Source: Gracilaria domingensis
Lineage: Eukaryota; Rhodophyta; Florideophyceae; Gracilariales; Gracilariaceae
DNA: 54,759 nt
NCBI GenBank assembly: GCA_022539475.1
Contig: VCMS01000230.1
Location: 89,245 to 144,003, forward strand
Direction: 5' to 3'
In this document: piece by piece, positions 43,461 to 52,375 of the stretch
How positions within the stretch are numbered: position 1 is the stretch's first letter
How the letters are laid out: each line of letters starts with the position of its first letter
Translations under genes and position numbers: made by a program
Notes under the pieces: generated by a model
Told to the model about the DNA's origin: nothing
The model's database searches: none
What the model saw: only the letters and a program-made list of their open reading frames with translations

Positions 43461-44918
43461 TCAGCTCAACTCCTTCAACTCGCTTTCAACCATTTTCTTC
43501 AGCAAAGCATCTGGTCCCCCCTCTACCGACGGTGTGAACATGCCAAAACTGCCCAAGAGCTCCACGGGGTTTTTAGGAACCATGTATGAACCACCTTCCT
43601 CCGGCTCAATAAGCCCTTCCCCACTCTCAGTTGCGTCTTCCACCTTCTCGGCACGGTTACCCCAATTTCGGGTGAGCGACTCACCTTCAAGCCATAGCTC
43701 ACTTGTTTCTCTCCTTGCCCACGTCAGCATGTTGTGATACACTGCTCGAGCAACCCCTCGAAACTCGTCGCACACCTCAATTTTATGCTTCTTTCGACCT
43801 GTCTGCCCAGGTTCACCAGCACGTGTACTCCTATCTCCCTCCTGTTTCAGTGCCCCTCTTAGCCCTTCAATGACTAGATCCTTCCCTTCAAGCCTCTTTT
43901 TCAAAGCCGTACTCTGCTCTTGAGCGACCTTCACTAGAATTCCCCGAACCATCAAGTCCTCTTGTAGCGTCTTAACCTTTTCTTTCAAGCAATTCAGTTC
44001 ATATAAAAGATCACGTCTGTTCATAGAGGTTGATTTCACACCAGTGTGGATATCTTCCGGTATTTCCCTAGCCTCTTCGGCGACAGGCCCCGGTAATGCC
44101 GCAGGATTCGGTGTTATTTCGTTATCGGAACTATCCTCATGTGCCATACCCTTAGACACGAGAGGCTGCAGGCGTTCTGTGTCCACCCTTGGCACGGCTC
44201 CGAGCTCCAACTCCCGTGTCTGTCCTCCTCCATGGCATGCTATATCAGATGAATTGGGCCTCGTACGAGCTGCAACGGCCCCCGTTCTGGAAAGAAAGGA
44301 AGGTCGAGGAGTAACTCGTCTATCAGTTGTCTCTCGATTTCTTATTGTCTTTCTCCCTTGTCCGGACCCATTGCGAGGCATGATACGATTCATAGCGGCC
44401 CCAGTTCTAGAAGACAGGGATGGACGTGACGATCTTAATATACTAGGGCTCTCACGACTTCTCGTCGTTTTCCCTTGTTGTCCAGATCCACTGGGCGGCG
44501 TAACCCGCGCCCCAGTAGCTCCGGTCTTCGATATCGGCCGGGTACATGAAGGTTTTGGTGTCATACGAACCTCTTCGGTTCCAGTTGTCATGCCCTCCTG
44601 TCCTGACCCGCTGGGCCGAGTTACCTCATCTTCTTGAGGAGCAGAGACAGATGCACGATTTGCATTATCGGCAGTTGACGGCACGACATCGTTCGCTGAT
44701 CCACGAATTCTTGACGCAATCCCGGAAGACGCTCTGCTGCGAGATGGGCGAGAGAGTCCTGTAGAAGGACGCCCACTGACTCTCTCCTTCGTCGAGGACG
44801 ACTTCCGTTTAGGAAGTGCGGTGCTTGTAGCCTGATTCGTATCATCCGATGCTCTTCTCTTCATCTGTCCACTCTTGTTCCGCTGCGTACTATTTCGCTT
44901 TCTCGGCGTTATACCCAT
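43461..44918 (-). CDS. hypothetical nuclear coiled-coil protein (cassette gene C)
   Basis: About 485 aa from the preferred start MGITPRKRNSTQ (44918). An upstream Met at 44987 would translate a G/C homopolymer tract and is less likely. The first half is a long Ser/Arg/Pro-rich, basic and probably disordered region with repeats of a GSGQxxxTxRxRE type. A coiled coil follows (LLYELNCLKEKVKTLQEDL through about 70 residues) and then a folded segment with AVYHNMLTWARRETSELWL. It ends at TGA 43461-43463, beyond which the same frame continues (see 42603-43460). Third gene of the leftward arm, about 250 bp after the methyltransferase-SET gene. Possibly a structural or chromatin-binding partner. Function unknown. 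Confidence 0.55.
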   Translation of the reverse strand: MGITPRKRNSTQRNKSGQMKRRASDDTNQATSTALPKRKSSSTKERVSGRPSTGLSRPSRSRASSGIASRIRGSANDVVPSTADNANRASVSAPQEDEVTRPSGSGQEGMTTGTEEVRMTPKPSCTRPISKTGATGARVTPPSGSGQQGKTTRSRESPSILRSSRPSLSSRTGAAMNRIMPRNGSGQGRKTIRNRETTDRRVTPRPSFLSRTGAVAARTRPNSSDIACHGGGQTRELELGAVPRVDTERLQPLVSKGMAHEDSSDNEITPNPAALPGPVAEEAREIPEDIHTGVKSTSMNRRDLLYELNCLKEKVKTLQEDLMVRGILVKVAQEQSTALKKRLEGKDLVIEGLRGALKQEGDRSTRAGEPGQTGRKKHKIEVCDEFRGVARAVYHNMLTWARRETSELWLEGESLTRNWGNRAEKVEDATESGEGLIEPEEGGSYMVPKNPVELLGSFGMFTPSVEGGPDALLKKMVESELKELS

Positions 44919-44954
44919 GTTGTGGAGATAAACAGGGTAATGAAACGAAATTGT

Positions 44955-44986
44955 TGGGGAGGGGGGGAGGGGGTGGGGGGGGTGCA
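44955..44986. other. G-rich tract (G-quadruplex-prone)
   Basis: Five runs of 4-8 G separated by single bases (GGGGAGGGGGGGAGGGGG then TGGGGGGGGTG) lie just upstream of the preferred start of gene C. On the plus strand this could fold into a quadruplex near the promoter. Confidence 0.6.
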
Positions 44987-45165
44987 TGGTTCAGATATTC
45001 CGGGAGACTCCGCAGTTCCTGCTTTTTAGGAATTTGAGGTGCCCAATGGGTCGCAAATATCGCCGTTACAGATGAAGAGCTCTAGTGTACATGTACAACA
45101 ACGCGTATTGCAGGCAGCTGCAACACTCACAAGCATATTTACTTTCTATTCGGTACTGAACTCAT

Positions 45166-47547
45166 CTATTGCTCCAATGTCACAGCCCAGTCCCAGGCGT
45201 ACTGCTCTCCGTAGTTGAAATAAAACTTTTCGCCCCTCTCAATATCTCTTACTGCTCTACAACGAAGTAGAGCATAGTTAGAAAGGTCTGACTTAAACTG
45301 TATCACGGACTTCGCTTCCACCACCTGCACATTGGCACTTCAAGTCCTGTTTGACCGGGGCTCCGATAAATCGGGATCCCCGGCATGATATCCGGCGTCG
45401 TTAATGTAGCCCCCGATACAAAAAGGCGCCGGGACAATGTAAACTTCGCTCTCCTTTCTATCCTGAGCCTGTCCTGGTCTGTTCCTCAGGTGCAGAAACT
45501 CCGTACCAGTCACAGTGACCATCATAGAAAACAACTTGTACCGCACTGGAGTTGCTCCGAGACAGCCACTTCCATACGTTAAGTGTCCTTCCTTCCGGTT
45601 CGTCAGATCCGTGTATACCAAAGTTCCATAGAAATGACAGATAGTTTCCCCAGCCAATATCTTATGTTCCGTGAACACCCCCATACCAGCACGGGGATGT
45701 CGGATCTTAGAAGATGCTATATGTAAGCGATAGCGATTGGCTTCAACAGTCAACAGCATATGCATATCCATAAGATTCAGAGCTCCTCGGTACTTCCCCT
45801 CCCAAAGATCTACAGTACGCTGTCCACACTTCTCGACAAAGTCCCAGTCCTTCCAGTATCTTCCTAGGAACTGAGTAATATGTCCAGGCATCACTTGGTA
45901 CTGGGGGTAACCAAATGGAGCCTCCCATTCAAGCCGACCTCGGTCCCGATGTGGAACCCGTTCATAAGTCGTTGAAGCCGCATCCACCACCTCCTGTTCA
46001 ACCAGGATGTCATTCTTCCCCCCGCGAATAACTTCGGCCATAAGAGTCGTTAGATGGTGCTTCGCATGGCTGAAACATGGCCTATTCTTCTCGCACCCCA
46101 AGAACTTCCTATGCTTTGTCAGCGATAGGCACGCCATACCCGTAGAAAAAGTTCCCGCGAACATGTCCATGACAAGATCACCCGGTCTTGTGAAGCGACA
46201 TGTCAACTCCTTCATCAACTCCCTCGACTTCTGCTCCGGTCTTATGTACTGCCCACCTGGTACTGAACTACCTGGCTCATGTACCTTCCATGTCAACCAC
46301 TCCCCCGCTCTTGGTTTTGGCACCCGGTCAATTACATTCCTGTTAGCCGGGAAAGTAGAAGGAATGAAATTGTTCTCCTCAAATGGAGTAAGACTGGCTT
46401 CCTCCGATGGTCGCAATCCACGCTTCACCCCATGAACGGCGTACTCCGTTACGGGCTGTATCCCAAACTTCCGTGGATTCCCTCCAACATTACTGCGATC
46501 CCGGATGAACACCAGTGGATTCGCATCCACTTTAAACGAAGGCATGAGTTCTGGTTTACCTTCGCTTCCAGCTTCATCTTTCGTACTCGCCGTTTCCGAA
46601 AGTATCCTGTGCCAAACATGAAACTGTGCCATGGCACAGATTATAATGAAGTGCCCACCTGACCGAAGCGCGGAACTTATTAAGTCTGCCGTACTGATCA
46701 TGTCATCCTCACCGAAGACATCGTGAGTACTATTCCGTTTGCTCCTCTTCCTTCGCGTGTTAAAGGGAGGGTCTGTTAGGACAAGCTGTGCCTCACCCCA
46801 TAAAATCTCACTCTGATTCACAAACGTTTCGTGTGTGTGCCTCAGGTCCGTCATGTCACAGTTGTACGCTACAAAGTGTGACTTTCTCATCCCCTTCCAC
46901 ACCTTGTCCATATTCATTCGAAGGAGACTGGATATCCCCTTCATGGGCGGCTCAATACCAGTCTTTTGGATGTTGTAACCGGCAACCCGAGATTCATGCT
47001 CGGCAAGATTCACCGGCTTCTCGAACTCGTCGCTATCGGAGCTCACGAGGTTCATATACTCTCGACGAGGTGGGGGTGGGGCAGACTTGGTCGAAGAGGG
47101 TTCGGCATTACCGGAAGTTTTAGGGGTTTTCGTCAGTTCAATATCAGGTTTCGCGTGAATGCCGACATGGAACCCTGCCGCATGACGCATACCCTGTATC
47201 GGTTTCCATAGCAACTCCGAAAACTTCTGAAATCGAGCAGGCAACTCACCGGAGTCAGAACCAGATACGGTATCCATCCGTATCTCCGAAAACTCTATCC
47301 AGTTCCTCATCTGATCAGCCCGTAAGCTATAGAGGCTATCGTGGGTGCATACGGTTTCGAGGTCTGTCAAAAATTCCTTAGCCAGTATTCGGAGGTTTGT
47401 ATCGCATTCATCACTCAAGGTCTCCACCGATCCACTAGTACTGCTCTGTGGCACATCCTTTGTGTTGAATCGAGTACTCTGGATCGGCGGGGCATAACCA
47501 GACTCCCGTGTCTCTAGCGCCGTATACTTCAACGTCTGCATATTCAT
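45166..47547 (-). CDS. beta-class DNA amino-methyltransferase fused to a SET domain
   Basis: Predicted to methylate DNA bases (N6-adenine or N4-cytosine) and, through SET, protein lysine. The catalytic motif TDPPF (about residue 259) comes before the AdoMet motif DLVMDMFAGTFSTGMAC (about 455-470) and RPEQKSRELMKEL, matching the order of beta-class enzymes such as CcrM, where HPTQKP...DPFAGSGTT follows DPPY. From about 610 a SET domain begins (HPRAGMGVFTEHKILAGE), with YINDAGY in the usual NHS position. A TGA at 45340 interrupts it, but the same frame continues 57 codons with NYALLRCRAVRDIERGEKFYF and NYGEQYAW, the canonical SET C-terminus, to TAG at 45166. Upstream, a single TAG at 47551 separates it from the in-phase ORF 48261-47554. 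Confidence 0.8.
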
Positions 47548-47553
47548 GTAAAT

Positions 47554-48261
47554 CTATGGTTTCACCATATGCTGAACGTTCGTGTATCCGAGATGAGCCG
47601 CAAAACAACTCCATGCCCATACGACCTCATTGATAGCGAATTCCAGTCGATCACAGTTGTCTTTGTAGAACGACGTAAAAGTGGGTATGTACACAGATGG
47701 TGCATGGTTCACTTTTCGTTTCTTTTTCGGTTGTTTCTTCTTCATCATTCCGATGTTGTCGTTCTCTCCCATTGTGTGGCCGAGGTATGATAAGTATATA
47801 ACCACCTCAAATGGGTTCACAGCTGTTGGTGGGATGAACACTGTCGTCTTCAGAACCTGCTTTCTCCTGGTCATGAAATAACCAACCAGGCATCGCACCG
47901 GTAGGTATATACCCATATCCATAGAGAGAAGGAAAAAATCGCGCAGTCTCTGGTCCTCATCCCCGTCCTTCTTGTCAAGAAGCTTCGTTACAAGATATCG
48001 TTGTTCTACAGGTTTGTTATTCACAACACTCTTTCGCAGCTGTTGCAGTGTCAAGTTCTGCAGGTTCTTGGAGTTAGTGGCCTCCTCAAACATCTTCCTT
48101 GCCTCCGGAATATCCTTATAGTTCTCGGCGCAGAACTCTATTAACCCTCTAAACCCCACGTCCCGTGGCCGATCAGGGCCTCCATCGCTGTTTGCCAAAG
48201 CATCGCGAAAAACCAAGAAAAGTCTGACATATGCATGGAACGCCGGAGGCGGAGCACTCAT
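47554..48261 (-). CDS. NLS-bearing N-terminal protein/domain of the methyltransferase-SET unit
   Basis: 235 aa, first ORF of the leftward arm, starting about 60 bp downstream of the mirrored promoter segment. It has a helical N-terminal domain of unknown type, a perfect SV40-like nuclear localisation signal PKKKRKV (about residue 178), and a segment with TSFYKDNCDRLEFAINEVVWAWSCF. It ends at TAG (47554-47556), and the same frame continues 2 codons later at Met 47547 of the methyltransferase. The two ORFs are therefore either a two-gene unit 6 nt apart or one ~1030-codon gene carrying a nonsense change (CAG to TAG). I favour one gene. A nuclear role agrees with the DNA methyltransferase and SET domains. 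Confidence 0.6.
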   Translation of the reverse strand: MSAPPPAFHAYVRLFLVFRDALANSDGGPDRPRDVGFRGLIEFCAENYKDIPEARKMFEEATNSKNLQNLTLQQLRKSVVNNKPVEQRYLVTKLLDKKDGDEDQRLRDFFLLSMDMGIYLPVRCLVGYFMTRRKQVLKTTVFIPPTAVNPFEVVIYLSYLGHTMGENDNIGMMKKKQPKKKRKVNHAPSVYIPTFTSFYKDNCDRLEFAINEVVWAWSCFAAHLGYTNVQHMVKP

Positions 48262-48323
48262 GTCGATAGGATGTATCTCCTCTCCAACATCGGTGGAATC
48301 TATCGCTTCAGCGCAAACAACGG

Positions 48324-48421
48324 AGGCGAGCCTTTAAATGGCGACTTACGCTGGGCACCCCCGCTTTCGGCAGCTCCTCCCAGCGCACTGCCAGTCTCGT
48401 CCGTGTCCGTGTCCGCTCGGA
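48324..48421 (-). promoter_or_regulatory. mirrored promoter segment, left
   Basis: About 100 bp, almost identical in inverse orientation to 49803-49903. It ends about 60 bp before the leftward start codon and includes a TTTAAA-type AT patch (CCTTTAAATGG) in a GC-rich setting. Confidence 0.6.
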
Positions 48422-48630
48422 GCGATAGCGTCGCGTGTCGGCCACGTCGCGATTCGGAGCTATTGCAACGGTCCCGTATTGTGCTAAAAGTCGCGGATCA
48501 AGTGGGTGAGAAGCGCTAGTTTTCTCTAGTTTGATATATGTGCACGGCGTGTGCAGCGAAATCACTGCCGGAAGTGCCGGGAGGAGTGTTTTGGGAGGTC
48601 TCCGGAGGGTGTCAAAAAATCGTCCAAAAC

Positions 48631-48705
48631 GTGCCCGCGGGCGGGGGAGGTCGGTCGTGTTAGGGTAGCTACCGTAACACGACCGGACCCCCCCGCCCGC
48701 GGGCA
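48631..48705. repeat. hub palindrome unit 1
   Basis: GTGCCCGCGGGCGGGGG...GTGTTAGGGTAGCTACC(G)TAACAC...CCCGCCCGCGGGC, one mismatch near the centre. Confidence 0.85.
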
Positions 48706-48740
48706 TAAACTCGCACATTTTTCAAAACTTCGTCGAAAAC

Positions 48741-48812
48741 GTGCCCGCGGGCGCGGGGGTCGGTCTTGTTAGGGTAGCTACCCTAACACGACCGGGCCCC
48801 CCCGCCCGCGGG
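48741..48812. repeat. hub palindrome unit 2
   Basis: Same architecture with the perfect core GTTAGGGTAGCTACCCTAAC. Confidence 0.85.
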
Positions 48813-48849
48813 CATAAAATCGCACATTTTTCAAAAAATCGTCCAAAAC

Positions 48850-48925
48850 GTGCCCGCGTGCCGGGGGGTCCAGTCGTGTTAGGGTAGCTACCCTAACACG
48901 ACCGACCCCCCCCCGCCCGCGGGCA
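48850..48925. repeat. hub palindrome unit 3
   Basis: Same core. The left arm has small changes (GCGTGCC for GCGGGCG). Confidence 0.85.
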
Positions 48926-48982
48926 CGTTTTGGACGATTTTTTGACATCCTCCGGAGACCTCCCAAAACACTCCTCCCGGCA

Positions 48983-49152
48983 CTTCCTGTACCCACTGCG
49001 TCACCTCAGTGCACCATCCCGGAAATTAGGGAGTGTCTGGAGGGTGGAGAAGACGGGATGGTCACTTCCGTGCACCATCCCGGAAATTAGGGAGTGTCTG
49101 GAGGGTGAAGATGACGGGATGGTGCACTGAGGTGACGCAGTGGGTACAGGAA
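48983..49152. repeat. hub centre: inner inverted arms with tandem core
   Basis: Perfect 39-bp inverted arms (CTTCCTGTACCCACTGCGTC... and its complement) enclose two tandem copies of a ~64-bp segment containing GGAAATTAGGGAGTGTCTGG. Confidence 0.85.
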
Positions 49153-49207
49153 GTGCCGGGAGAAGTGTTTTGGGAGGTCTCCGGAGGGTGCCAGAATGTG
49201 GCCAGAA

Positions 49208-49303
49208 CGTGCCCGCGGGCGGGGGGGGGGGGGGTCGGTCGTGTTAGGGTAGCTACCCTAGGGTAGCTACCCTAACACGACCGACCCCCCCCGCGCCCGC
49301 GGG
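49208..49303. repeat. hub palindrome unit 4 (double centre)
   Basis: The core is duplicated (TAGGGTAGCTACCCTAGGGTAGCTACCCTA) and a long G run lies in the left arm. Confidence 0.85.
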
Positions 49304-49340
49304 CACGTTTTGGGCGATTTTTTGAAAAATGTGCGATTTT

Positions 49341-49423
49341 ATGCCCGCGGGCGGGGGGGTCCGGTCGTGTTAGGGTAGCTACCCTAACACGACCGACCCC
49401 CCCCCCCCCCCCGCCCGCGGGCA
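49341..49423. repeat. hub palindrome unit 5
   Basis: Same core, with a long C run in the right arm. Confidence 0.85.
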
Positions 49424-49460
49424 CGTTTTGGACGATTTTTTGAAAAATGTGCGATTTTAT

Positions 49461-49533
49461 GCCCGCGGGCGGGGGGGGTCCGGTCGTGTTAGGGTAGCTA
49501 CCCTAACACGACCGACCCCCCCCGCCCGCAGGC
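49461..49533. repeat. hub palindrome unit 6
   Basis: Same core. The right arm ends GCCCGCAGGCAC. Confidence 0.85.
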
Positions 49534-49802
49534 ACGTTCTGACCACATTCCGGTGCCTTCCCGGGACCTCGCAAAACACGCCGCCCCGCAGTGATTTCGC
49601 TACACCCGGCCGCCGGTACGTTGGCGCCGCTGTCCACGTGTATTGGCGGGAGTAGGCTGTACATGGAAGTGAATGAGTGTACTCTTGACTACTATGCAAA
49701 GCATTTGAAGAGCATGATTAGAGAACGCGACCATTGCTCGCGTGAGTCATCATTGCGCGAACTCCACGACTCTAAAGCGTACAATCAGCGTGCGAGCGGC
49801 CA

Positions 49803-49903
49803 CGGACAGGACACGGACGAGACTGGCAGTGCGCTGGGAGGAGCTGCCGAAAGCGGGGGTGCCCAGCGTAAGTCGCCTTTTAAAGGCTCGCCTCCGTTGT
49901 TGT
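49803..49903 (+). promoter_or_regulatory. mirrored promoter segment, right
   Basis: Partner of 48324-48421. It ends about 58 bp before the rightward start codon (49961), with CCTTTTAAAGG in the corresponding position. Confidence 0.6.
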
Positions 49904-49960
49904 ATCGTCCCGAGCGAGCGTATTGTTGATATACACCTTTCACTGCAATAGCTGTTCAAC

Positions 49961-52375
49961 ATGAAGCCAACTCGTGTTCGAAAGCGTACGCAAAGCGTGA
50001 CTCCTCGCACTCGGCGGAGCACTCGATTATTGCAAGGTGGAATGCGGGTTTCTCTGCAGATGGATATTGAGGATGAAGGAAAGGTGATAGTCGGGGAAGC
50101 GTTGTTGCATGGAATTGGAAGTGTTCTACGCCGCGAGTTGCACGGGAAGCAATTGGACCCAGGTCTTGTGGTGGTTCATAATATTCTCATCAGTCGAAGC
50201 GGTCAGACGTTCTACCCTTACCGGGCGGAGGGCCTGGATCTTCCACAATATATCCAGGATCTCCGGACGGCCGCTCCTTGGGATGAGAAAATGATGGAAC
50301 CGGTGGCAGCCAGCATTCCGGCGTCGAAGCGAGGAACGGTGAGCGCTATGAGTGAGGTGATGACGCCGACAAGCCGCACGGAGCCAATTCGAAGTTCATC
50401 AACACCGAGAGGTAGCGCATCAGTAGCACCTCCGCGGGCAGGTCCGTCGTCTATTACGAAGCGGTCTATGGAGACGAGAGCATCCCCAGCTACGAAGCGG
50501 ACAGGTCAAACAAAGTCTACCTCCGCTACGAAGCCCACTGCGTCAAAAAGGGCTTCTCCTGCGATGAATCAGACCGTCGACACAAGGGGATCTTCTGCGT
50601 CGAAACAGACGGTTCAGCAGGGGACGGCTGTGCAAGAGAAGGAAGATGAGATCATGAAAGGTCACCTTCCAGACGCGGATGCGCAATCCGCGCAAGGAGC
50701 TGGTCCATCTGTACCCCAAACTGCACCAGAAACTGCGGAGCAGCAGGACGATGACGTTGTGCTTCTGTCCGCAAGAATGGCACGTTCAAGTGTTTCTGGC
50801 GAGCGGTCTGGAACACAAGGGACACCTACTCGGAGCAAGACGTACAGACGAATTCGTCAGAAGGTACCAAAGGTGAACCTCAATCAGTACCGGATGGTTG
50901 TTGTTACTGTTGACATCACTCTGGTGGACACTCCGCCGAATTTACTCCGTGGAGTAAGTAAACGCCACGTTGAAGCCCTTGTGAAGAGTATGAAGGAGCG
51001 GGGGATATTGCAGTCGATGGGTTCTCCAGTGGTGGCCTTACAAGATGCTACTACGGGAGAGAGGGATACTGACAAGGGACGCCTAACGAAGAAGTGCTTC
51101 ATTGTAGATGGTTTGCATCGTCTGAAAGCTATACAATATTTGGCAGCGACTGGTGCACCGAAGTGGAAGCGATTAGCCAAGTTTTGGCGTTGCAATCTGC
51201 TGATACGAAGAGATGGGAGGCCCATTGGGATGAAGGAATTGTTATGTGTTGCTTCGTACCTCAATGAGTCGACGAGTACCATGCGAAGGATGATGTTTGC
51301 AGACAAGATACACTCTATAGTTAGTGTGGTCGCCATTCTAATTGAAGATGTTGAGGGGGTGACGCCGGCAGACGTGGATCCTGCAGAAGTGACAGAAGTG
51401 TTGAAGGAGAGCCAACTGATTGGGACTGTGCAAGAGCGTCAGTACCTGAGATATGCCAATGTCGCCCTGCAACTCATGTCTCGTGAGGGAATGCTGGCCC
51501 ATTTCGAGGATATATGTGAGACTGTGAGTGACATAGGTCTCACACATCTGTCCCATACTCCGCTATATGTTTTGGATGCCGAGGAGTTTTCCTTCATTCT
51601 TGATTGTCTTCAGATGTTTCTATTGAAGGGCAAGTCGACGAAGACAAAGAAATGGAAAAGCTTTGAGAAGGTTCGAGGTTTCTTTTATGATAGAGCAGTG
51701 TCTCTGTTCCGCGCGGCTAGAGCAGTGAGGAATGAACTGAACGAGGAAGAGTCCATGGAAGTGTTCCTGAAACGCGAAGTCAGTCTTTCTGCTCCATCGA
51801 ATGAAGATGACGTTGAAGACCCGGACAACAACGCAGCTGTGTATCAGTTCCTTTTGGGACAAGTTGTGAACTTCAACACATTGCCGCGTGTTCGGAGCAG
51901 GACGAACTCAATTAGAACTGCCACGACTTCCGTTCAGAATCGATTGCGGACGATGCTCAAGGTAATTCCGCCCCCCGCACCAGTGAAGCAGTCCGTGACG
52001 AAGAGGAGGACTCCCGCTGCTGCTGCTGCAACATCTGCCAGTGAAGAAGGGGAGCCGCGAAGAAGTGCACGAGAACGGGCGCAGGTGAGTTATAGGGAAA
52101 TTGAGCACGGCCGAAATCGAGGTGCCATAGAAGTTCTGGATAGCTCTGAAGAAGAACAGCGGGCTCCGCCGAGGAAGAAACGGAGAAAGACTTTCACACA
52201 ACAGATGAGATCTATTCTGAACAGCATGACACCGGATGACTTGATGTCTCAACTAAATGAACATGTGCTAAGAGGAAGGTCGATGAAGGTTCAGTTCGTG
52301 GCATTGGAGAGGGAGCGAATGCAGAGAACACAGGCAGTTCTGCATTTGTGGATGACGATGAGCTTCTTTCTGTGA
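49961..52375 (+). CDS. ParB-like domain protein (N-terminal part of a ParB-dioxygenase fusion)
   Basis: 804-aa ORF. Basic N-terminus (RVRKRTQSVTPRTRRSTRLL), a Ser/Thr/Lys-rich linker of short SATKRT-like repeats (about 130-220), then a ParB/Srx-like domain at about 310-450: VDITLVDTPPNLLRGVSKRHVEALVKSM with RGILQSMGSPVVAL and the signature FIVDGLHRLKAIQYL (family: hhDGxHRxxA). A helical region follows, then basic NLS-like RKKRRK near 735. ParB-fold domains bind DNA and CTP or act as nucleases. The ORF stops at 52373-52375, but an adjacent frame open from about 52261 continues with an acidic linker (DDDELLSVTVPRVVTVEKD), so the protein probably ran on into the dioxygenase; the break is a frameshift or a short intron. 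The start codon lies about 58 bp from the mirrored promoter segment. Confidence 0.7.
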   Translation: MKPTRVRKRTQSVTPRTRRSTRLLQGGMRVSLQMDIEDEGKVIVGEALLHGIGSVLRRELHGKQLDPGLVVVHNILISRSGQTFYPYRAEGLDLPQYIQDLRTAAPWDEKMMEPVAASIPASKRGTVSAMSEVMTPTSRTEPIRSSSTPRGSASVAPPRAGPSSITKRSMETRASPATKRTGQTKSTSATKPTASKRASPAMNQTVDTRGSSASKQTVQQGTAVQEKEDEIMKGHLPDADAQSAQGAGPSVPQTAPETAEQQDDDVVLLSARMARSSVSGERSGTQGTPTRSKTYRRIRQKVPKVNLNQYRMVVVTVDITLVDTPPNLLRGVSKRHVEALVKSMKERGILQSMGSPVVALQDATTGERDTDKGRLTKKCFIVDGLHRLKAIQYLAATGAPKWKRLAKFWRCNLLIRRDGRPIGMKELLCVASYLNESTSTMRRMMFADKIHSIVSVVAILIEDVEGVTPADVDPAEVTEVLKESQLIGTVQERQYLRYANVALQLMSREGMLAHFEDICETVSDIGLTHLSHTPLYVLDAEEFSFILDCLQMFLLKGKSTKTKKWKSFEKVRGFFYDRAVSLFRAARAVRNELNEEESMEVFLKREVSLSAPSNEDDVEDPDNNAAVYQFLLGQVVNFNTLPRVRSRTNSIRTATTSVQNRLRTMLKVIPPPAPVKQSVTKRRTPAAAAATSASEEGEPRRSARERAQVSYREIEHGRNRGAIEVLDSSEEEQRAPPRKKRRKTFTQQMRSILNSMTPDDLMSQLNEHVLRGRSMKVQFVALERERMQRTQAVLHLWMTMSFFL

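Larger units (their letters stand above)
48262..49960. repeat. palindromic hub between divergent arms
   Basis: A 1.7-kb nested inverted repeat centred near 49067. From outside in: ~100-bp segments 48324-48421 and 49803-49903 (near-perfect inverted copies); a shorter matching piece around 48555 and 49600; three GC-rich palindromic units on each side; and inner 39-bp arms 48983-49020 and 49114-49152 around a twice-repeated ~64-bp core. The units are spaced by TTTTTGAAAAATGTGCGATTTTATGC-type AT-rich linkers. It separates the two divergent transcription units and could act as shared promoter, replication origin or protein-loading site. Confidence 0.9.

Noticed and set aside
48631..49533. CRISPR array
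   Set aside because: Units are palindromic, of unequal spacing, with similar linkers, and in a eukaryotic context without cas genes.
48378..49702. Short ORFs across the hub (for example 48551-48772, 49428-49655, 49457-49699)
   Set aside because: They are translations of the GC-rich palindromes on both strands and mirror one another.
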